Assembly (NCBI GenBank): GCA_024752435.1
Contig: CP103035.1
Location: 1,302,001-1,366,000 of the forward strand
Origin: Allantophomopsis cytisporea
Lineage: Eukaryota; Ascomycota; Leotiomycetes; Phacidiales; Phacidiaceae
Direction of reading: 5' to 3'
Length of the DNA: 64,000 nt
This document shows, in pieces, positions 20,752 through 32,038 of the stretch. Under the pieces are notes generated by a model that was not told the origin of the DNA, did not search any database, and was given only the letters and a program-made list of their open reading frames with translations. The position numbers were made by a program, and so were the translations under genes. How positions within the stretch are numbered: position 1 is the stretch's first letter; each line of letters starts with the position of its first letter.

Positions 20752-21245
20752 CTACCACCTCTTCTGCCCCCTCCCAGCCCCCTTCCCCGTCTCCTCCCAT
20801 CGAGTATACTCCCTACTCCAAACCCTCGCAATCTCCTCGCCCCAGCCACTAACATCCCTCACAGTCTCCCCCAGCCCACGCTGCCAAATCGCCAACCCAA
20901 TAACCAACAGCCCGCCCCAAAAAACGATACGCATAACCAACCTCACCCAGAAAGCGATCACACGCCTCGCAAGGTTAAGGATCTGGAGGGAGACGAAGAG
21001 AATGAGGGCCAGCAGGAACAGTGTGATGACAGCCGGCTGTTCCTGCGAGAAATTCAAGAATGTTTGAAATAGCGGGGCGGACGCTGACCGCAGCTCGTAG
21101 ACAGCGCGGCGGACAGGCCGCAGGTACGGCTCGGAAGAGGTATAGAAGTTGTAGGCTTGGACGGCATAATCTGTGTGGGGTCAGATTTTGTCAGAGAAGA
21201 GAGCGGAAATGGGGGACGGGAAGGCGGACCTTGGAGCAAATCCAT
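20752..21245 (-). CDS. APQ12: Nuclear pore assembly/membrane protein of the APQ12 family
   Basis: Yeast Apq12 is an ER/nuclear-envelope membrane protein needed for nuclear pore assembly and lipid balance. Exon 1 is 21245-21230 (MDLLQ plus one base) and exon 2 is 21170-20752; the protein is 144 aa. Exon 2 reads YAVQAYNFYTSSEPYLRPVR then RAVYELRSASAPLFQTFLNF, followed by two adjacent hydrophobic helices (AVITLFLLALILFVSLQILN and RIVFWGGLLVIGLAIW) and a charged tail ending KRW. The pattern of helices and the LNLARRVIAFWVRLVMR linker are typical of the family. The intron 21171-21229 has an unusual donor (GTCCGC) with a normal CTGAC branch and CAG acceptor, so the first five residues are less certain than the rest. 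Confidence 0.8.
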
Positions 21246-21743
21246 CTTGGGCGTGTGGGAGATATCTGGCGTGTGCGGTGGGTGGATCCTTATCGCGGCG
21301 TGGACTGGCGGAGGATTTTGTATATAGTCTTTGGCTGAGGATGGCTGTAGGCGAATGCAGCTCGAGGATGATGCGGATGGGTGGTGATGTTCTGGAGGCT
21401 ATGGGGAATATATAATGAATATGTCGAGGAGCTCTTTGTTGTTGTGGTGCTTGATAGAGTTACGATGTCTATTGTGGTACCTTATATTACAGGCATTAAG
21501 GTTCACTGTCACGTTGTAGATCTGGGGTCTCAGTTACTTATTCGAATTGATCTACGAGTTAGATAATCCGCGAGCATACTCAAATAAGTATTCAAATAAG
21601 TTATAGGTAGCAGGTAGCAGTGAATACTTTCTCTCAATGTGATGCTTTGGAAGGTCTACATTAACTGACAATAGTTGTACCATATTATGGGAGAAGCTAT
21701 ACTGAGAATGTAGATTATATATCTTGATTGCACAGTACTTGAC
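21246..21743. other. Intergenic between APQ12 and 5S rRNA
   Basis: Promoter region of APQ12 on the minus strand and the upstream flank of the 5S gene. The plus-strand ORFs here are chance readings. Nothing else was recognised. Confidence 0.5.
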
Positions 21744-21863
21744 ACATACGACCACAGACTGAGGACAAACAGGGCATCCCGTCCGCTCTGCCACACTTAA
21801 GCCTCAGATCGGTAGACTAGTAGTTGGGTGGGTGACCACCAGCGAATCCCTACTGTTGTATGT
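21744..21863 (+). rRNA. 5S rRNA: 5S ribosomal RNA
   Basis: A 120-bp match to the fungal 5S rRNA pattern. It has the 5' end ACATACGACC, internal AGGGCATCCCGTCCGCTCTG and CACTTAAGCC, the strongly conserved GTAGTTGGGTGGGTGACCAC and CAGCGAAT, and the 3' end GTTGTATGT. The ends pair (ACATACGAC with GTTGTATGT, one G-U). Several positions differ from the Neurospora-type consensus I remember, as expected for dispersed 5S copies. The internal control region (A box, intermediate element and C box around positions 50-90 of the gene) is present, so RNA polymerase III transcription is likely. Confidence 0.95.
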
Positions 21864-21867
21864 TTTT
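21863..21867 (+). terminator. RNA polymerase III T-tract after 5S rRNA
   Basis: Five consecutive T follow the 5S 3' end, with more T-runs over the next 15 bases. This is the standard pol III stop signal in the expected place. Confidence 0.8.
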
Positions 21868-22385
21868 GCTTTTTTGATGCTTTTGATGCTTTTGGTGGTG
21901 GGAAACGAGGTGGCGACCTCAACATTAAGGAAGAGCATCCTTGGCAGACACTAGCTTTTGTGGTTGATATACCTAAAAGGATGCATATCGATTTCTCACC
22001 ATCAATTCTATCTCATTTTATTTCTTCCCTGCCTCCCTCCCCTCCTGCCACAATTCGCACACACTCACTCTAACCAAAACAAGTCTCCCACCAGTCACCT
22101 CATCCCACAGATTAATTATTCACATATATTCATTAATATTAATTAACCAAGTACTACACCTCGACGCCTAGCCGTAGAGCTAGTCATACACTACCTAACA
22201 CCCAACGTCGCACCCAGAGCAACCCAAACTCCTAACGCTTCGCTGATGCACTTAGACATATACATATATGCACGCTCCCCAAATTCCAAAACGAAGGGAA
22301 AATAAGTGCAAAAGAGAACCTCAGCTACACCGCATGACAATGGATCATGTGCCTCCTGCTCATCTCTTCGGATAGTCAGGTTCCA
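21868..22385. other. Intergenic between 5S rRNA and SSK2-type gene
   Basis: No ORF is supported. The part close to 22386 is the 3' UTR of the minus-strand MAPKKK gene. Confidence 0.5.
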
Positions 22386-25300
22386 TTATCCCATACTCCC
22401 TCTTGAAGAACTGTGACTACTATGCCCCGATTCACTTGGTGTAGCTGGCGTGGTCGGGTCAATCGAGACTTGACTCCTAATCGCCATAATCCACTCATGC
22501 TGCAGCAACTCTGCAGCAGTGGCCCTCTTCTTCGAGTCCCTGGTGAAGCACCTCTTCAAAAAGTCAATACCGGACGGACTCAATTGATCCTGAGATGGCA
22601 ACTGAGGAGGGTTTCCCTGGGCAATGTTATACATGATTGCCCACTCGTTATCGAGAGATGCCCAGGGCCGACGACCTGTGGCCATCTCTAAAATAACACA
22701 TCCAAGTGACCACACATCAACGGCGCCCTGGCGGCCCGGGTTCTCGCCCTTGATGACCTCCGGAGACATGTACATAGGTGTGCCGGTCATTGATTTATTG
22801 GCGTTGCCGTTGGAATGCGCAGCGACAAGGGTCTTGCCTTGGCGGGCGATGATTTTTGCGGCGCCGAAGTCAACATATTTGATTACTCCAGAGTGATCAA
22901 GGAGGATGTCTGAAAGGGTTAGTAGGCATTAGGGTCTCAAGTTGGGAGGACTTACTCTCGGGTTTGATATCGCGGTGCACAATCCCACTCTCATGAAGGT
23001 AGGCTAAGCCTTCGAGGAGTTGCAGCGCGTATACCATAATGACCTGCTCGTCTTCGATACGGCCATGTTCGAGGAGACCGGAGAGGGAGCCACCAGAACA
23101 GTATTCCATAAAGATATAGACCTTGTCTCTGTGGACTTCGATTCCGAAGTACGATACTACATTGGGATGGTCAAGGACCTCCAAGACGGCCATTTCGTCC
23201 TTAATCTGGCCAGCAATGGTTGGGATGAGTTGCGGATCTTGAAGACGAATCTCTTTAACGGCCATAAGGTAACCGGAGTCGAGGTTGAGAGCGGAATACA
23301 CTGAACCGAATGTTCCTCCACCAACGAATTGTCCCTGTTGCCAGCGCATCGTAACGTTTGTGGCGGATGAGGATAGGTAGGTAAGAGAACGATCAGCTTC
23401 GTTAGTTTCTTCCAAGACTTTACCGAGAGCTTGTCTCTCTGCTTCTTTCTGCTTGCGAAGCTCATCGAGCTCTTGCAATTGCTCGAGTCTTTGTTCTCGA
23501 ACATATTTCGCAGACTCTTCGTCATCAAGCATTCTGCTCATGTCCATTTTTCGGAACTGGCCAGCAAGTGCTTCAATACGTTGTTTTTCTGCTTGAGCTG
23601 CAAGAGTTGATCTGGCTCCCATGATATCGAAATGCGAAATCAGTAAAGACATGCATCCAGCTACCTTTGCACGAAGTCTGGTGTATTCGTCTTCACCAAG
23701 CGCCAAGATATGTTGACCCTGTGTCATAGCCATAGCAAATTCCAATGCTACCACAGCCCATTTGAAAGTCTTACGATCAGAAGCAACACAGTCATCGCAA
23801 ATAAAACTGACCCAATCGAGGGCGATCTTCGTAAGCTTAATGTTGTTCATTTGGCGTCGATTCTTGTCCATGGAAAGTAAAGATCTCTGACCGAATTCTG
23901 TGGCGAAAACGAAACAAGACTGAATGAGCTCTTGGCAATCCAGACCTTCAGTCTGCTTACGGATGACTTCGACGCTGTCCATAATGGTATTAGATAGCCT
24001 ATAAGCAGTCTTCTTGATCTCAGTCAACCTCGAATTGACCTTTTGCAAGTTTGACCGCTGTTCCACGATCATATCCAGGTGCATACCAATCGATTCAAGG
24101 AAAGAAAATCTTGCGTTCGCAAGTCTAGCTTGAGATCCATCTGCGATGAGACGGATATGTCCGATCTTGAGTTCCGCAGGTGGTTCTCTGATGTCGGCAT
24201 CCATCTGTCTCCCATCCCAGTTCATCTTGATTTCAGGTCGCATGATGAGAAGATATGGATTCGAAGGATCTTCCGGAACGTCCTCTCCATGATAACAGGT
24301 GCCTAGGATAGATTGGATATCCTGTGGTCGGTTGTGAAGAGAAGGAGAAGCAATCAAATAGATACCATCGTGTTCGATACTGGCCGTATAAACCAAAAAG
24401 TGACCTGTTTCAATCAATCGGTCGTACAAATGTGCCAGATCCTGACGTCTCATTGCAATACTGAAATCCGTAGCGTTTTCAAAGCGGTCGCTGAGCACCC
24501 TCGAGAAACGCTGCAACTTTCGCTGGCGAACACGCACAGAATCTAAGATCGTTTTGTATCGTTTGTTCAGGTCTGAAGCCGTTTCTCTGGGCTTCTTCTG
24601 CAGTTCACGCTCAAAGGTTTTGCTCAATCGGTCAAGAGCCTTATGTGTCAAGGCGCTGAATTGCTCTGCAACCTCAACATCGCCACCCTGGAGATAACGG
24701 CCGATCTCATTCGAGAAATTCCACTCCACTTCCAAGACTTCTGCCTCCTTGAAGGTGTTCTTGTTGCCGCTGAGTTTCCAGTTAAGCAACCTGAAGTAAT
24801 ATTTCAAGGCATCCAGGACAACCTGGTCAAAGGATTCGTCAATGCAAGGTGGTAGATCCCATCCAGGCTCCGGCTGAGAGATGATGGTGTACTCCTGCTT
24901 GATGCGTACAGCAAGTTTGAGCAAGATCTGGAACTGGGCGACCATCTGATCCTGCATAATCGAACTCTGCTGAGCAGACTCCTTCATTCTCTTTGCGTAT
25001 GCAAGCCTGATCTTGATAATTTCTTCGATCAAACGTGAAGGGAAATTAATCAGAATGAGTAACTCCTCAATGTATGGTGGCAAATGTCGTTCAAGGAAAG
25101 CATCCGAGTTCTTGATAAGGGTCATTTTCGCCTTTTGAATGACCTTAGAAACCCCAAGAAGCATACTCTTATCTCCTTGGAGAGATTTGAGACCATCTTC
25201 CTTCAAGAGGCGATCGAGGAAGGAGGATGAGTCTGTTAGACCGTTAGCTCCAGGTGATCTCTCCTTCGCCTTCAAGAAATCCAGATCTGAGTTTCCCACC

Positions 25301-26478
25301 CAATTCTGCAGAACAGCAAGCTCAGTGTTGATAAGCTCGGTAGTGTTGTGCCAGGCCAAAACAGCATCACAAGTGGCGTGAAATGTTGGCGACGCTGCAA
25401 GTTTGTGGGCAGCTTCCAGCTCCTTTCGATTTGGGTATAAACTTTCACACTTCTCGATTTTCCTGACAATATCTCGGACCTGCTCTACAGGAGGCTTTCC
25501 AACCTCTGTCTCTCCCTTGACTTCGAAGTCAATAATTTCCTTCAGGGTAGTCTCGAGATTGGATCGGCTATCCTCCATCATGCGCCTCTGCGCAGCTAGT
25601 GTCCGCCCGCAAATTTTTGACTTGATTCCTAGCCATAGCTCGTTTTTCAACGAGCTATCCCCTTGTTTGTCAGAAGCTCCAATCAATCTCTTCTTCTCCT
25701 GTCTAACAACATCACCAGTCAGAACTGATGCCAGCATACCGTGCCATTCCAGCCTTTCACGGTTTGCAGGGTCCTTCAGATCTTCCTGAGTAGGTTGTAA
25801 ATTATCGTTGCCGTAAAAAAGGAGGGTTTCCTGATCGTAGAGGTCGTTGTCAAAATTTATGTCGGAAGGCGAGTCATCATCAGTCTCTGATCCGGTACTA
25901 TAACCCAGGCTGGGAGTGTATGGCTCAAAGTATTCGTTGGGAGCATCTTGTCGTAGTCGCTGTCGGTATGCATTTTCCTGAGCCCGGTATGAGGCCTGTG
26001 GATCCCGTCTTTGTCTAGTCGCGGAACTCGAGCGATTTCGTTGTTCAGCAACAGAAATGTATTGCGGTGCTGGCTGCGGTCTTCGATTCGGTGCATAAGT
26101 ACTAGAAGGCGTACGGGCAGGAATCGTTGGACGTTGAGGTCGGCTGGTGGCGCCGTTAAGAGGGTTCTCTCTTCCATTCGCGTCGTGGGTCAGACCGCGA
26201 GGCCTTGTGCCCGGCGAGTGGCCATTGGAAGTCAGCGTCGTCCTCAAATCGAGGGATGATGATCCAAAAGAGTGAGGAGTGAGTTCATCAGGAACGGGCA
26301 TGTCATCGGCGTCATGGAAGTGCTCGACGTTGGAGTCGCCAGACGAACCCGACTCAGCAGAGTCGGAGGTTATGAATTGCGGGCGTTCCATGACTTGCGG
26401 AATTTTGACGTTGTCGATGGCCTGTTCCCCAATATCATTTGCGGTGAATCGAACTGCACGAGGAGTCTCGCTGGTCAT
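22386..26478 (-). CDS. SSK2: MAP kinase kinase kinase, SSK2/SSK22/OS-4 type (HOG pathway)
   Basis: Receives signal from the Sln1/Ypd1/Ssk1 two-component relay and activates the Pbs2-type MAPKK in osmotic and fungicide responses. Exon 1 is 26478-22956 and exon 2 is 22909-22386, with a 46-nt intron that splits HRDIKPEN; the protein is about 1,348 aa. The long N-terminal regulatory region (FDNDLYDQETLLFYGNDNLQ, WHGMLASVLTGDVVRQEKKR) is the form seen in fungal SSK2 orthologs. The C-terminal kinase domain has the glycine loop GQFVGGGTFGSVYSA, the Lys in LMAVKEIRL, HRDIKPEN, VDFGAAK and GTPMYMSPEV. The start is taken as the first in-frame ATG (MTSETPRAVRF). The frame stays open further upstream to about 26541 without an ATG, so an upstream exon is possible. 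It is divergent from SLD3. Confidence 0.92.
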
Positions 26479-27502
26479 AACCGGTAGAAGTTCTCTCGGG
26501 AGATGCACATGAACAGGCTGGGTGGTGCTCTTACTTAGCAAATTGCCACTTAGCGTCGATGCGCGGCGACGATTTGGACAGTGATAGCGATGCAGGCAGG
26601 CTGCGGGATATTTTTTTCTTCTTACCTTAGCCTTTCCCTGCTATTACAGCAACGCACAGGATGTTACGTATGCACAGGACGTGTAAAATTATGCTTTAGA
26701 ATTTTGTTCGATATGGAATCTATATGAGGTTCGAAGAGAGAATATGTAATTTTGTTTGTATGTACAAGGAAGATAAACGGAGGAAATAAATATTCAAAGG
26801 TTGAGAGGAGAGTGTGGAGAGTTGAGTATTGCTAGAGCACCTTACCTATGTACCTACCGTACCCAGTTTAGTGGTAGGAGCTATGAAGTTCACGAGGATT
26901 CATTCCCATCAGTGTGGAGTACGTATGCAGTAATCCATTTCTTGTCTTGGAATTAACGTACACTTTAAATCAGTATTCACTTCTATTAACTATGAAGCAT
27001 TCGTTTCAATTCTCACGATATCATCTTCCATTGCTGTACGCAGTACATCGATGCTTAGATGTTTCCTTCATCTTTGAAACAAACCAGACCTTACATACGG
27101 TTGATAGATGAAGCTCTCTCTCATATACTTCAAGAGCACAACGTCGTAAGTGACTGACTGACTTCACTCTACTCCGAATTACACACACAGCATACCTTAT
27201 GTCATGCACCCATACTGTATCATCGATGGTAGCAGTCAGTGTGTCTTGACGGAACTGATGAACCAAACAGCCCATAATTATTTGGGGCAATCCGCTTGCC
27301 GATCAATGCGACTTCGAAGCCACTTGTTACTGTACCTTCGGGGTCAATTGGCTCTTAGTAGAGGCTTGACTCTCACTGTTGCGGGAGGTGGGCGCCCTCC
27401 CAAGCATCCGTTTCGCTACTTGCTCTGAGCTCCACGATCCCTTGGAATCTCAGCCACAGTGATAGATCTGACATTTACTCTTCATGGATAGAAGCCGTAC
27501 GC

Positions 27503-27540
27503 GAGAGGGGAGAGGGGGAGGGGGGAGGGGGGAGGGGAGT
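27503..27540 (+). repeat. G/A-rich tract with G-quadruplex potential
   Basis: At least five runs of four or more G separated by single A bases (pattern GGGGA-GAGGGGGA-GGGGGGA-GGGGGGA-GGGGA), followed by GTGGG. The spacing meets the usual rule for an intramolecular G-quadruplex. It lies far from both flanking starts. Confidence 0.65.
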
Positions 27541-29073
27541 GGGATCTTGTCTCCCACTTTACAGAATCGTAAACAACGTAGAAAGCTTACCCCGATTAGC
27601 CGTTGCACGAATAATATGCCTTCATAAATCGCAAAGGACCTCATCGGCCGATAAGGTCTAGACGCGGCTTTTACGGAGTAAGCGGGCTTTCTCTTGTATT
27701 TCGCATGTTTGTTCTTGATGCATTTGAACAAGAACGGATTTCTTTTCGAACTTGAACCTCGTCTAACTCATCTGACCCGACAAATCCGAGGCCCTGCGAT
27801 CAGCGGGTGCCGTCTCAGTCGCAAGATGCATTGAGAAACATATTGGGCGTAATTGGTCCTCAACCTTCATCTGACAGATAAATACCAAGCGAACTTGAAT
27901 GATAGAAAACTTGATCTTAATCTCAGTCACTGCATATCCAGTGTGACGTGGCCCATACAAAAGAGACGACGCCCAGCTGGAAAGAAAGATTCGATGCGGC
28001 TGTTTCAATCTTGGATAAGTGAGAAAGAATTTCGTCACACCAAATTTGCATCCTCTTTCGTATTCTCTAGCACTCCTTTCTTCTCCCTCCCATGAAAGAC
28101 ATCAGGATGTCTTTTACTGCTAGTCCATACGAAAGAGAGCCGGGAGGTTGTTGGAACAAATTGCTTAGAGAGCACTACGTACTTGAAATATGTGCAGGGA
28201 TGAGAAATGAGAGTGAGCACCGGCAAGCTTCATGGTGTTTTTTCTCTTCCCGACTTTCTGTTGGGTTGTTAGTGAATCGAAAGCTCGAGTGTCCGGTTTT
28301 CTCGGTAGCTTGTGAATGTTAACTTTACCAGATGTTATGCTCTTCTATTTTTTAGTCAGTTATGCACATGAGACCTACAAGTATCATGCATTGCGTAGTC
28401 CAATACACACGCAGTAGGTACTCATAGCAGAGATGTACCATTTAATAATAAGTATAAGTTCGACGCCGATATTTGAGCAACAGCAATGCCCATTGATAGT
28501 AAACGTGCTGAGGATCACCATCAAGCAAGGTATGTACCTTAGAGCTTGAGCTAGGTAGAGTATTGCTACATCTGCGCCACATCACCTCGGGAGCTTAACA
28601 AATTTGGCAAATATACCGAGCGAGGAACGGGACGTCGCTCTATATGTACGTACGCTAAGGAGTAACTGACGGGGGGAGTCTGATTGAATTTTTAGAGATC
28701 TTTTGTAGTGTCAGCTTGTCTATATCTCAATGAGTTTATGGATCTATAAATAAGAGATTGACATCTGCACACAATCAACTGCTGTTGTGTTTCGTTTTCA
28801 GAGTCAATTGAAGAGCTTGTTGCTCCTTCATAACGAGAAATTCAAGAAGGATAATATCCCATAGAGAGTAGGGTTATTGAAAACGAATATACAGAATAGA
28901 AAAGTAATGCAGGATTCAGAATGTGTACTTACTAAGAATGGGTAAAATTGTATATTCACCAATCAGATCTGTAAATACTTTACCTGAGAAGAAAACAGAC
29001 CATGTTCCTTGATTATATCATGTGTCAATGTCTTTTCTCGTTGTGGCGGCAATAAATTATTGAAATCCATCAA

Positions 29074-29079
29074 ACGCGT
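29074..29079. promoter_or_regulatory. MluI cell-cycle box ACGCGT, copy 1
   Basis: Exact ACGCGT 258 bp upstream of the SLD3 ATG. In yeasts this is the binding site of MBF, which drives G1/S replication genes. Confidence 0.55.
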
Positions 29080-29094
29080 AAACACTATCTATAT

Positions 29095-29100
29095 ACGCGT
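29095..29100. promoter_or_regulatory. MluI cell-cycle box ACGCGT, copy 2
   Basis: A second exact ACGCGT, 21 bp (two helical turns) after the first, so both lie on the same face of the DNA. Confidence 0.55.
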
Positions 29101-29103
29101 GAC

Positions 29104-29133
29104 GTGCCTTATCCATCAAATTTGATAAGGCAC
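29104..29133. repeat. Perfect 10-bp inverted repeat around a 12-bp palindrome
   Basis: GTGCCTTATC and GATAAGGCAC are exact reverse complements (loop 10 nt). An overlapping perfect palindrome ATCAAATTTGAT occupies 29115-29126. It starts 4 bp after the second ACGCGT box. Confidence 0.65.
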
Positions 29134-29278
29134 CTCGGCTTTACGCGCATCGCATCACATCACATCACATACATGTCTTGCACACAGCTTATATTGAGCA
29201 TACAAGCAACACAAAAGTAGCATCATCACAACTTTTCTGATATATTTTGAGCACCTTTATCATCCCAGAAAGAATCTA

Positions 29279-29323
29279 ATGGATTTCGTCATTATCACTC
29301 TGCCACCCTGTCAATTGTCGTGA
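29279..29323 (+). other. Upstream ORF (14 codons) before SLD3
   Basis: ATG at 29279 opens a 14-codon frame ending TGA at 29321-29323, eight bases before the SLD3 ATG. It acts as a translational regulator only if transcription starts upstream of it. Confidence 0.5.
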
Positions 29324-29331
29324 CTACCGTC

Positions 29332-32038
29332 ATGGAGCTAGCCTCCGACGCGTCGTCGCGTCAAGCTTCTGGAATCTTGACTCCAGCTTCGGACGGTTCT
29401 CTCAACGCCGATGATAGCTTCAGTTCTATTTCAAAGAAGCGTAAACGGGAGGGGGATGGTATGGGGGATCTACTGAGAGAATCCTTTGTCGTCCGGGTAG
29501 GATTAATGGTTTAAGCTGTTTGCCTTTACTGGAGCTGATTTTTCACAGCCATACCCTGCAACTGTTTTCCACAAGCCACGTACCTTACAACCATTGATGC
29601 TCCTCTCTCGTTCATCACTACCATTATCAACATTAGAGATGAGCTCTACATCCGATACCCTACCTCAATCACGACTTTTCGAAACACATGTCAAGATCCT
29701 CGAACTCGAACAGCGTCTGGGAAGTAGACCAATGGTTGTCATAGCTCGACTCGATGATGGAAAGACATACTATGCGGTAGAGCGAGAAGACCGAGGGTTA
29801 TACGTTCTCTGTAGGCTTGGCTCATGGGTGGACCTGTCAAGGTTACGAGACGTGGCAGTGGCCATGAGAGATGTGCTATTCAAAAGCGAGGAGAAGAAAC
29901 CAGCCGATACAGCTTTTCAGATCCGACCGCCCTCGGATTTTATGACACCAGAAATCAAAATCAGCAAGAATAAAAGACTGGCGATAGAGGCCATGCAGTC
30001 CTTAATTAAACGACCTGTTCAAGACTCTACACCAATTGAGCAGAAGCCTAGCTTACCGACCCCTGTTCAAAGCACGCCGATTCAAGACGAAACTACGCAG
30101 ACCCAGACAAGCACATATGCACCAGATAACACTACCAGCGAACCACAGCCTGCTACACAAGATATTACAAACACTTTACGTATACAATATTTCGATGCCC
30201 TCTACTTGTCGAAAACATCACTAGCATTCTTTGCGAAAGGACCTCTATCCAGAGCTCGTGCGGCATTCCACCTCGACTATGATTCGAATTTGGAGATGGA
30301 TGATCTTATTTCTTTTCTCGAAAGCCTTGTGCTATCTACAAGTGTTATGGACAAGAAGTACAAGGATGGAATCCCCGAATTGGTACATAAGTTGGGTGCT
30401 GTCAGCGATGATGAGAGCAACAAACCGCCGAGAGCTTCAAGAAGCAAGAAAATGAAGCCTGGAAAGAACGGGCTTTATCCAAACGAAGACATGAACATTA
30501 GGAAGTGGTGGTATAATAGAGACCCAAATGAGCAGATGGGTATCGATGACACTGGTGATGCAATTGCGAAACGACGAATAGGTCAATTACGACTTCGAGA
30601 GACACAACTACAAATGATTATCCTCCTGGAAATTTTAGCCCTACAACCTCAACTTTCTAAGACGAAGTCTGAAGGATCTCTTCCCCAATCCAATCCTCTA
30701 TCATCCCCAGATACTACGCTCGAAAAGCGCAAAAAACCCAAGAAACCTACAGAGCTGACAGGTTTAATCGACCTTCATATTGACCGACTCTGCATCTGGG
30801 AATCTTTGACCAGCGACACTAAACCTGCCGAACCTCAACTCACCAAACCCGAAAGTAATCCCCTGCGCGATTTCTGTACTGAAGTGCTCCTCCCTTTCTT
30901 CTCCGCGCGCCTCCCGGAAGCCATCAATTCCATCAACCGCAAGTTAGGCGGGCCGACTTCAACTCCCATGCGGCCTAAACCTCCTAAAACCTCTACAAGC
31001 ACAGCAACAGGTGTATCTACACTGCGCCCGGGCTCATCTCGCCGCCTATCAACGAAACCCTCCCGTTCCCTTCACAGCGTCCTCACAGACGAGCGCTCAG
31101 CACGACCCCCCAGTCGCGGACCCTCAAGCGCCATTTCGCTCATGCGCTCCGCCACCGCACCTACTATGCCCCTCAAGCGCGAAGCATCCGAGACTCCTTC
31201 CCTCTCCTCCATTCCTGTCGCACCCGAGCTTCATGCTAATCGCGGTGGCGTCCTCAAGTCCAAGCGCTTCAGCCAGCGGGAGGTGGACTTGTCCACAGTG
31301 ACAGATGCTAAGGCGAAGAAAGCGGCTGCTGTCGAGGAACAGCTCCGCGACGCAACCTCTGCCCTCAAGCGACCTAATCGTAGTCTGGCAGGACGCAGTG
31401 TCGTCGAGACTGCTGAGCGGCGCGTCGCGCAGGTTGGCACTGGATCGTCTGGTTCCGCAGGTAGTGGGGTCAGGAAACGCAAACCTGCTGCGGCGGTCCA
31501 GATTCTTGCCACACCGAAGGGGAATCGATACCGTAACGTGGACCCGTTCGTTAGTCGCGCACAGGGAGCAGTGCCGGCTAGTGTTGAGCGACCTACGCTC
31601 TACTCTATTACTTCGGCGCCTGTCTTGACTTCTGAAGCAAGGAGTCAAGGTGTCGAGGAAACACCATCCAAGACGGTCGTATCAACACCCGTAAAGGCCT
31701 CACTGCAAGTACCCAGACCAGATGACCCGATTGTGAGCCCGTTGTTTTCTCGGAGACAGCCGCTACAATCATCAACAATGCTCGGAGGGGCCACAGTGGA
31801 TGATGAGGTTGTGCCGAGCTCTACTGTAAAGGGACGGGCGAGCGAGGTGCTCTTTGAAACGCCTTGTAAGACTGCGCCGAGACCTAGCAAGGCTCTTGAA
31901 ATATCCACAGGAAATGGTGGGAATAGAAGTGCGGTGTCGGCGATCTTGAGCGGAAAGATTACTGGAGATGTAAATGACGGCGATGAGAATAGGGATGTAT
32001 ATCAGGTGCTGGGGTGGGACGATGATTACGATTTTTAG
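29332..32038 (+). CDS. SLD3: DNA replication initiation factor Sld3 (Treslin-like)
   Basis: Sld3 loads Cdc45 onto the replicative helicase and, when phosphorylated by CDK, binds Dpb11 to fire origins. Exons are 29332-29496 and 29549-32038, with a 52-nt intron (GTAGGA...CACAG); the protein is about 884 aa. The Sld3 core domain is recognisable from DALYLSKTSLAFFAKGPLSR through MDKKYKDGIPELV and KKMKPGKNGLYPNEDMNIRK to KRRIGQLRLRETQLQMIILL, the most conserved stretch of fungal Sld3. The C-terminal third is basic and Ser/Pro-rich with SP/TP sites (LATPKGNRY, VVSTPVKAS, FETPCKTA) suitable for CDK regulation. The start follows MELASDASSRQASGILTPAS. It converges with the DUF2235 gene 442 bp downstream. 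Two ACGCGT boxes and a uORF precede it. Confidence 0.88.

Larger units (their letters stand above)
26479..29331. other. Divergent promoter region SSK2 / SLD3, 2.85 kb
   Basis: No additional gene is supported; the ORFs at 27021-27290, 27450-27731, 27763-28038 and 28092-28322 lack homology-like features. The region contains a purine-rich G-block (27503-27540), two ACGCGT boxes, a 10-bp hairpin, a CATCA tandem repeat (about 29147-29170) and an upstream ORF close to SLD3, all listed separately or in findings. Confidence 0.5.

Noticed and set aside
20429..21067. 212-codon plus-strand ORF downstream of GPN3
   Set aside because: It overlaps the APQ12 coding exon on the other strand and the GPN3 3' end in a different frame, with no domain of its own.
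28092..28322. 76-codon ORF in the SSK2/SLD3 intergenic region
   Set aside because: No signal peptide, domain or splice partner; most likely chance.
31124..31648. 174-codon minus-strand ORF inside SLD3
   Set aside because: Antisense shadow of the Ser/Pro/Arg-rich SLD3 C-terminal region.
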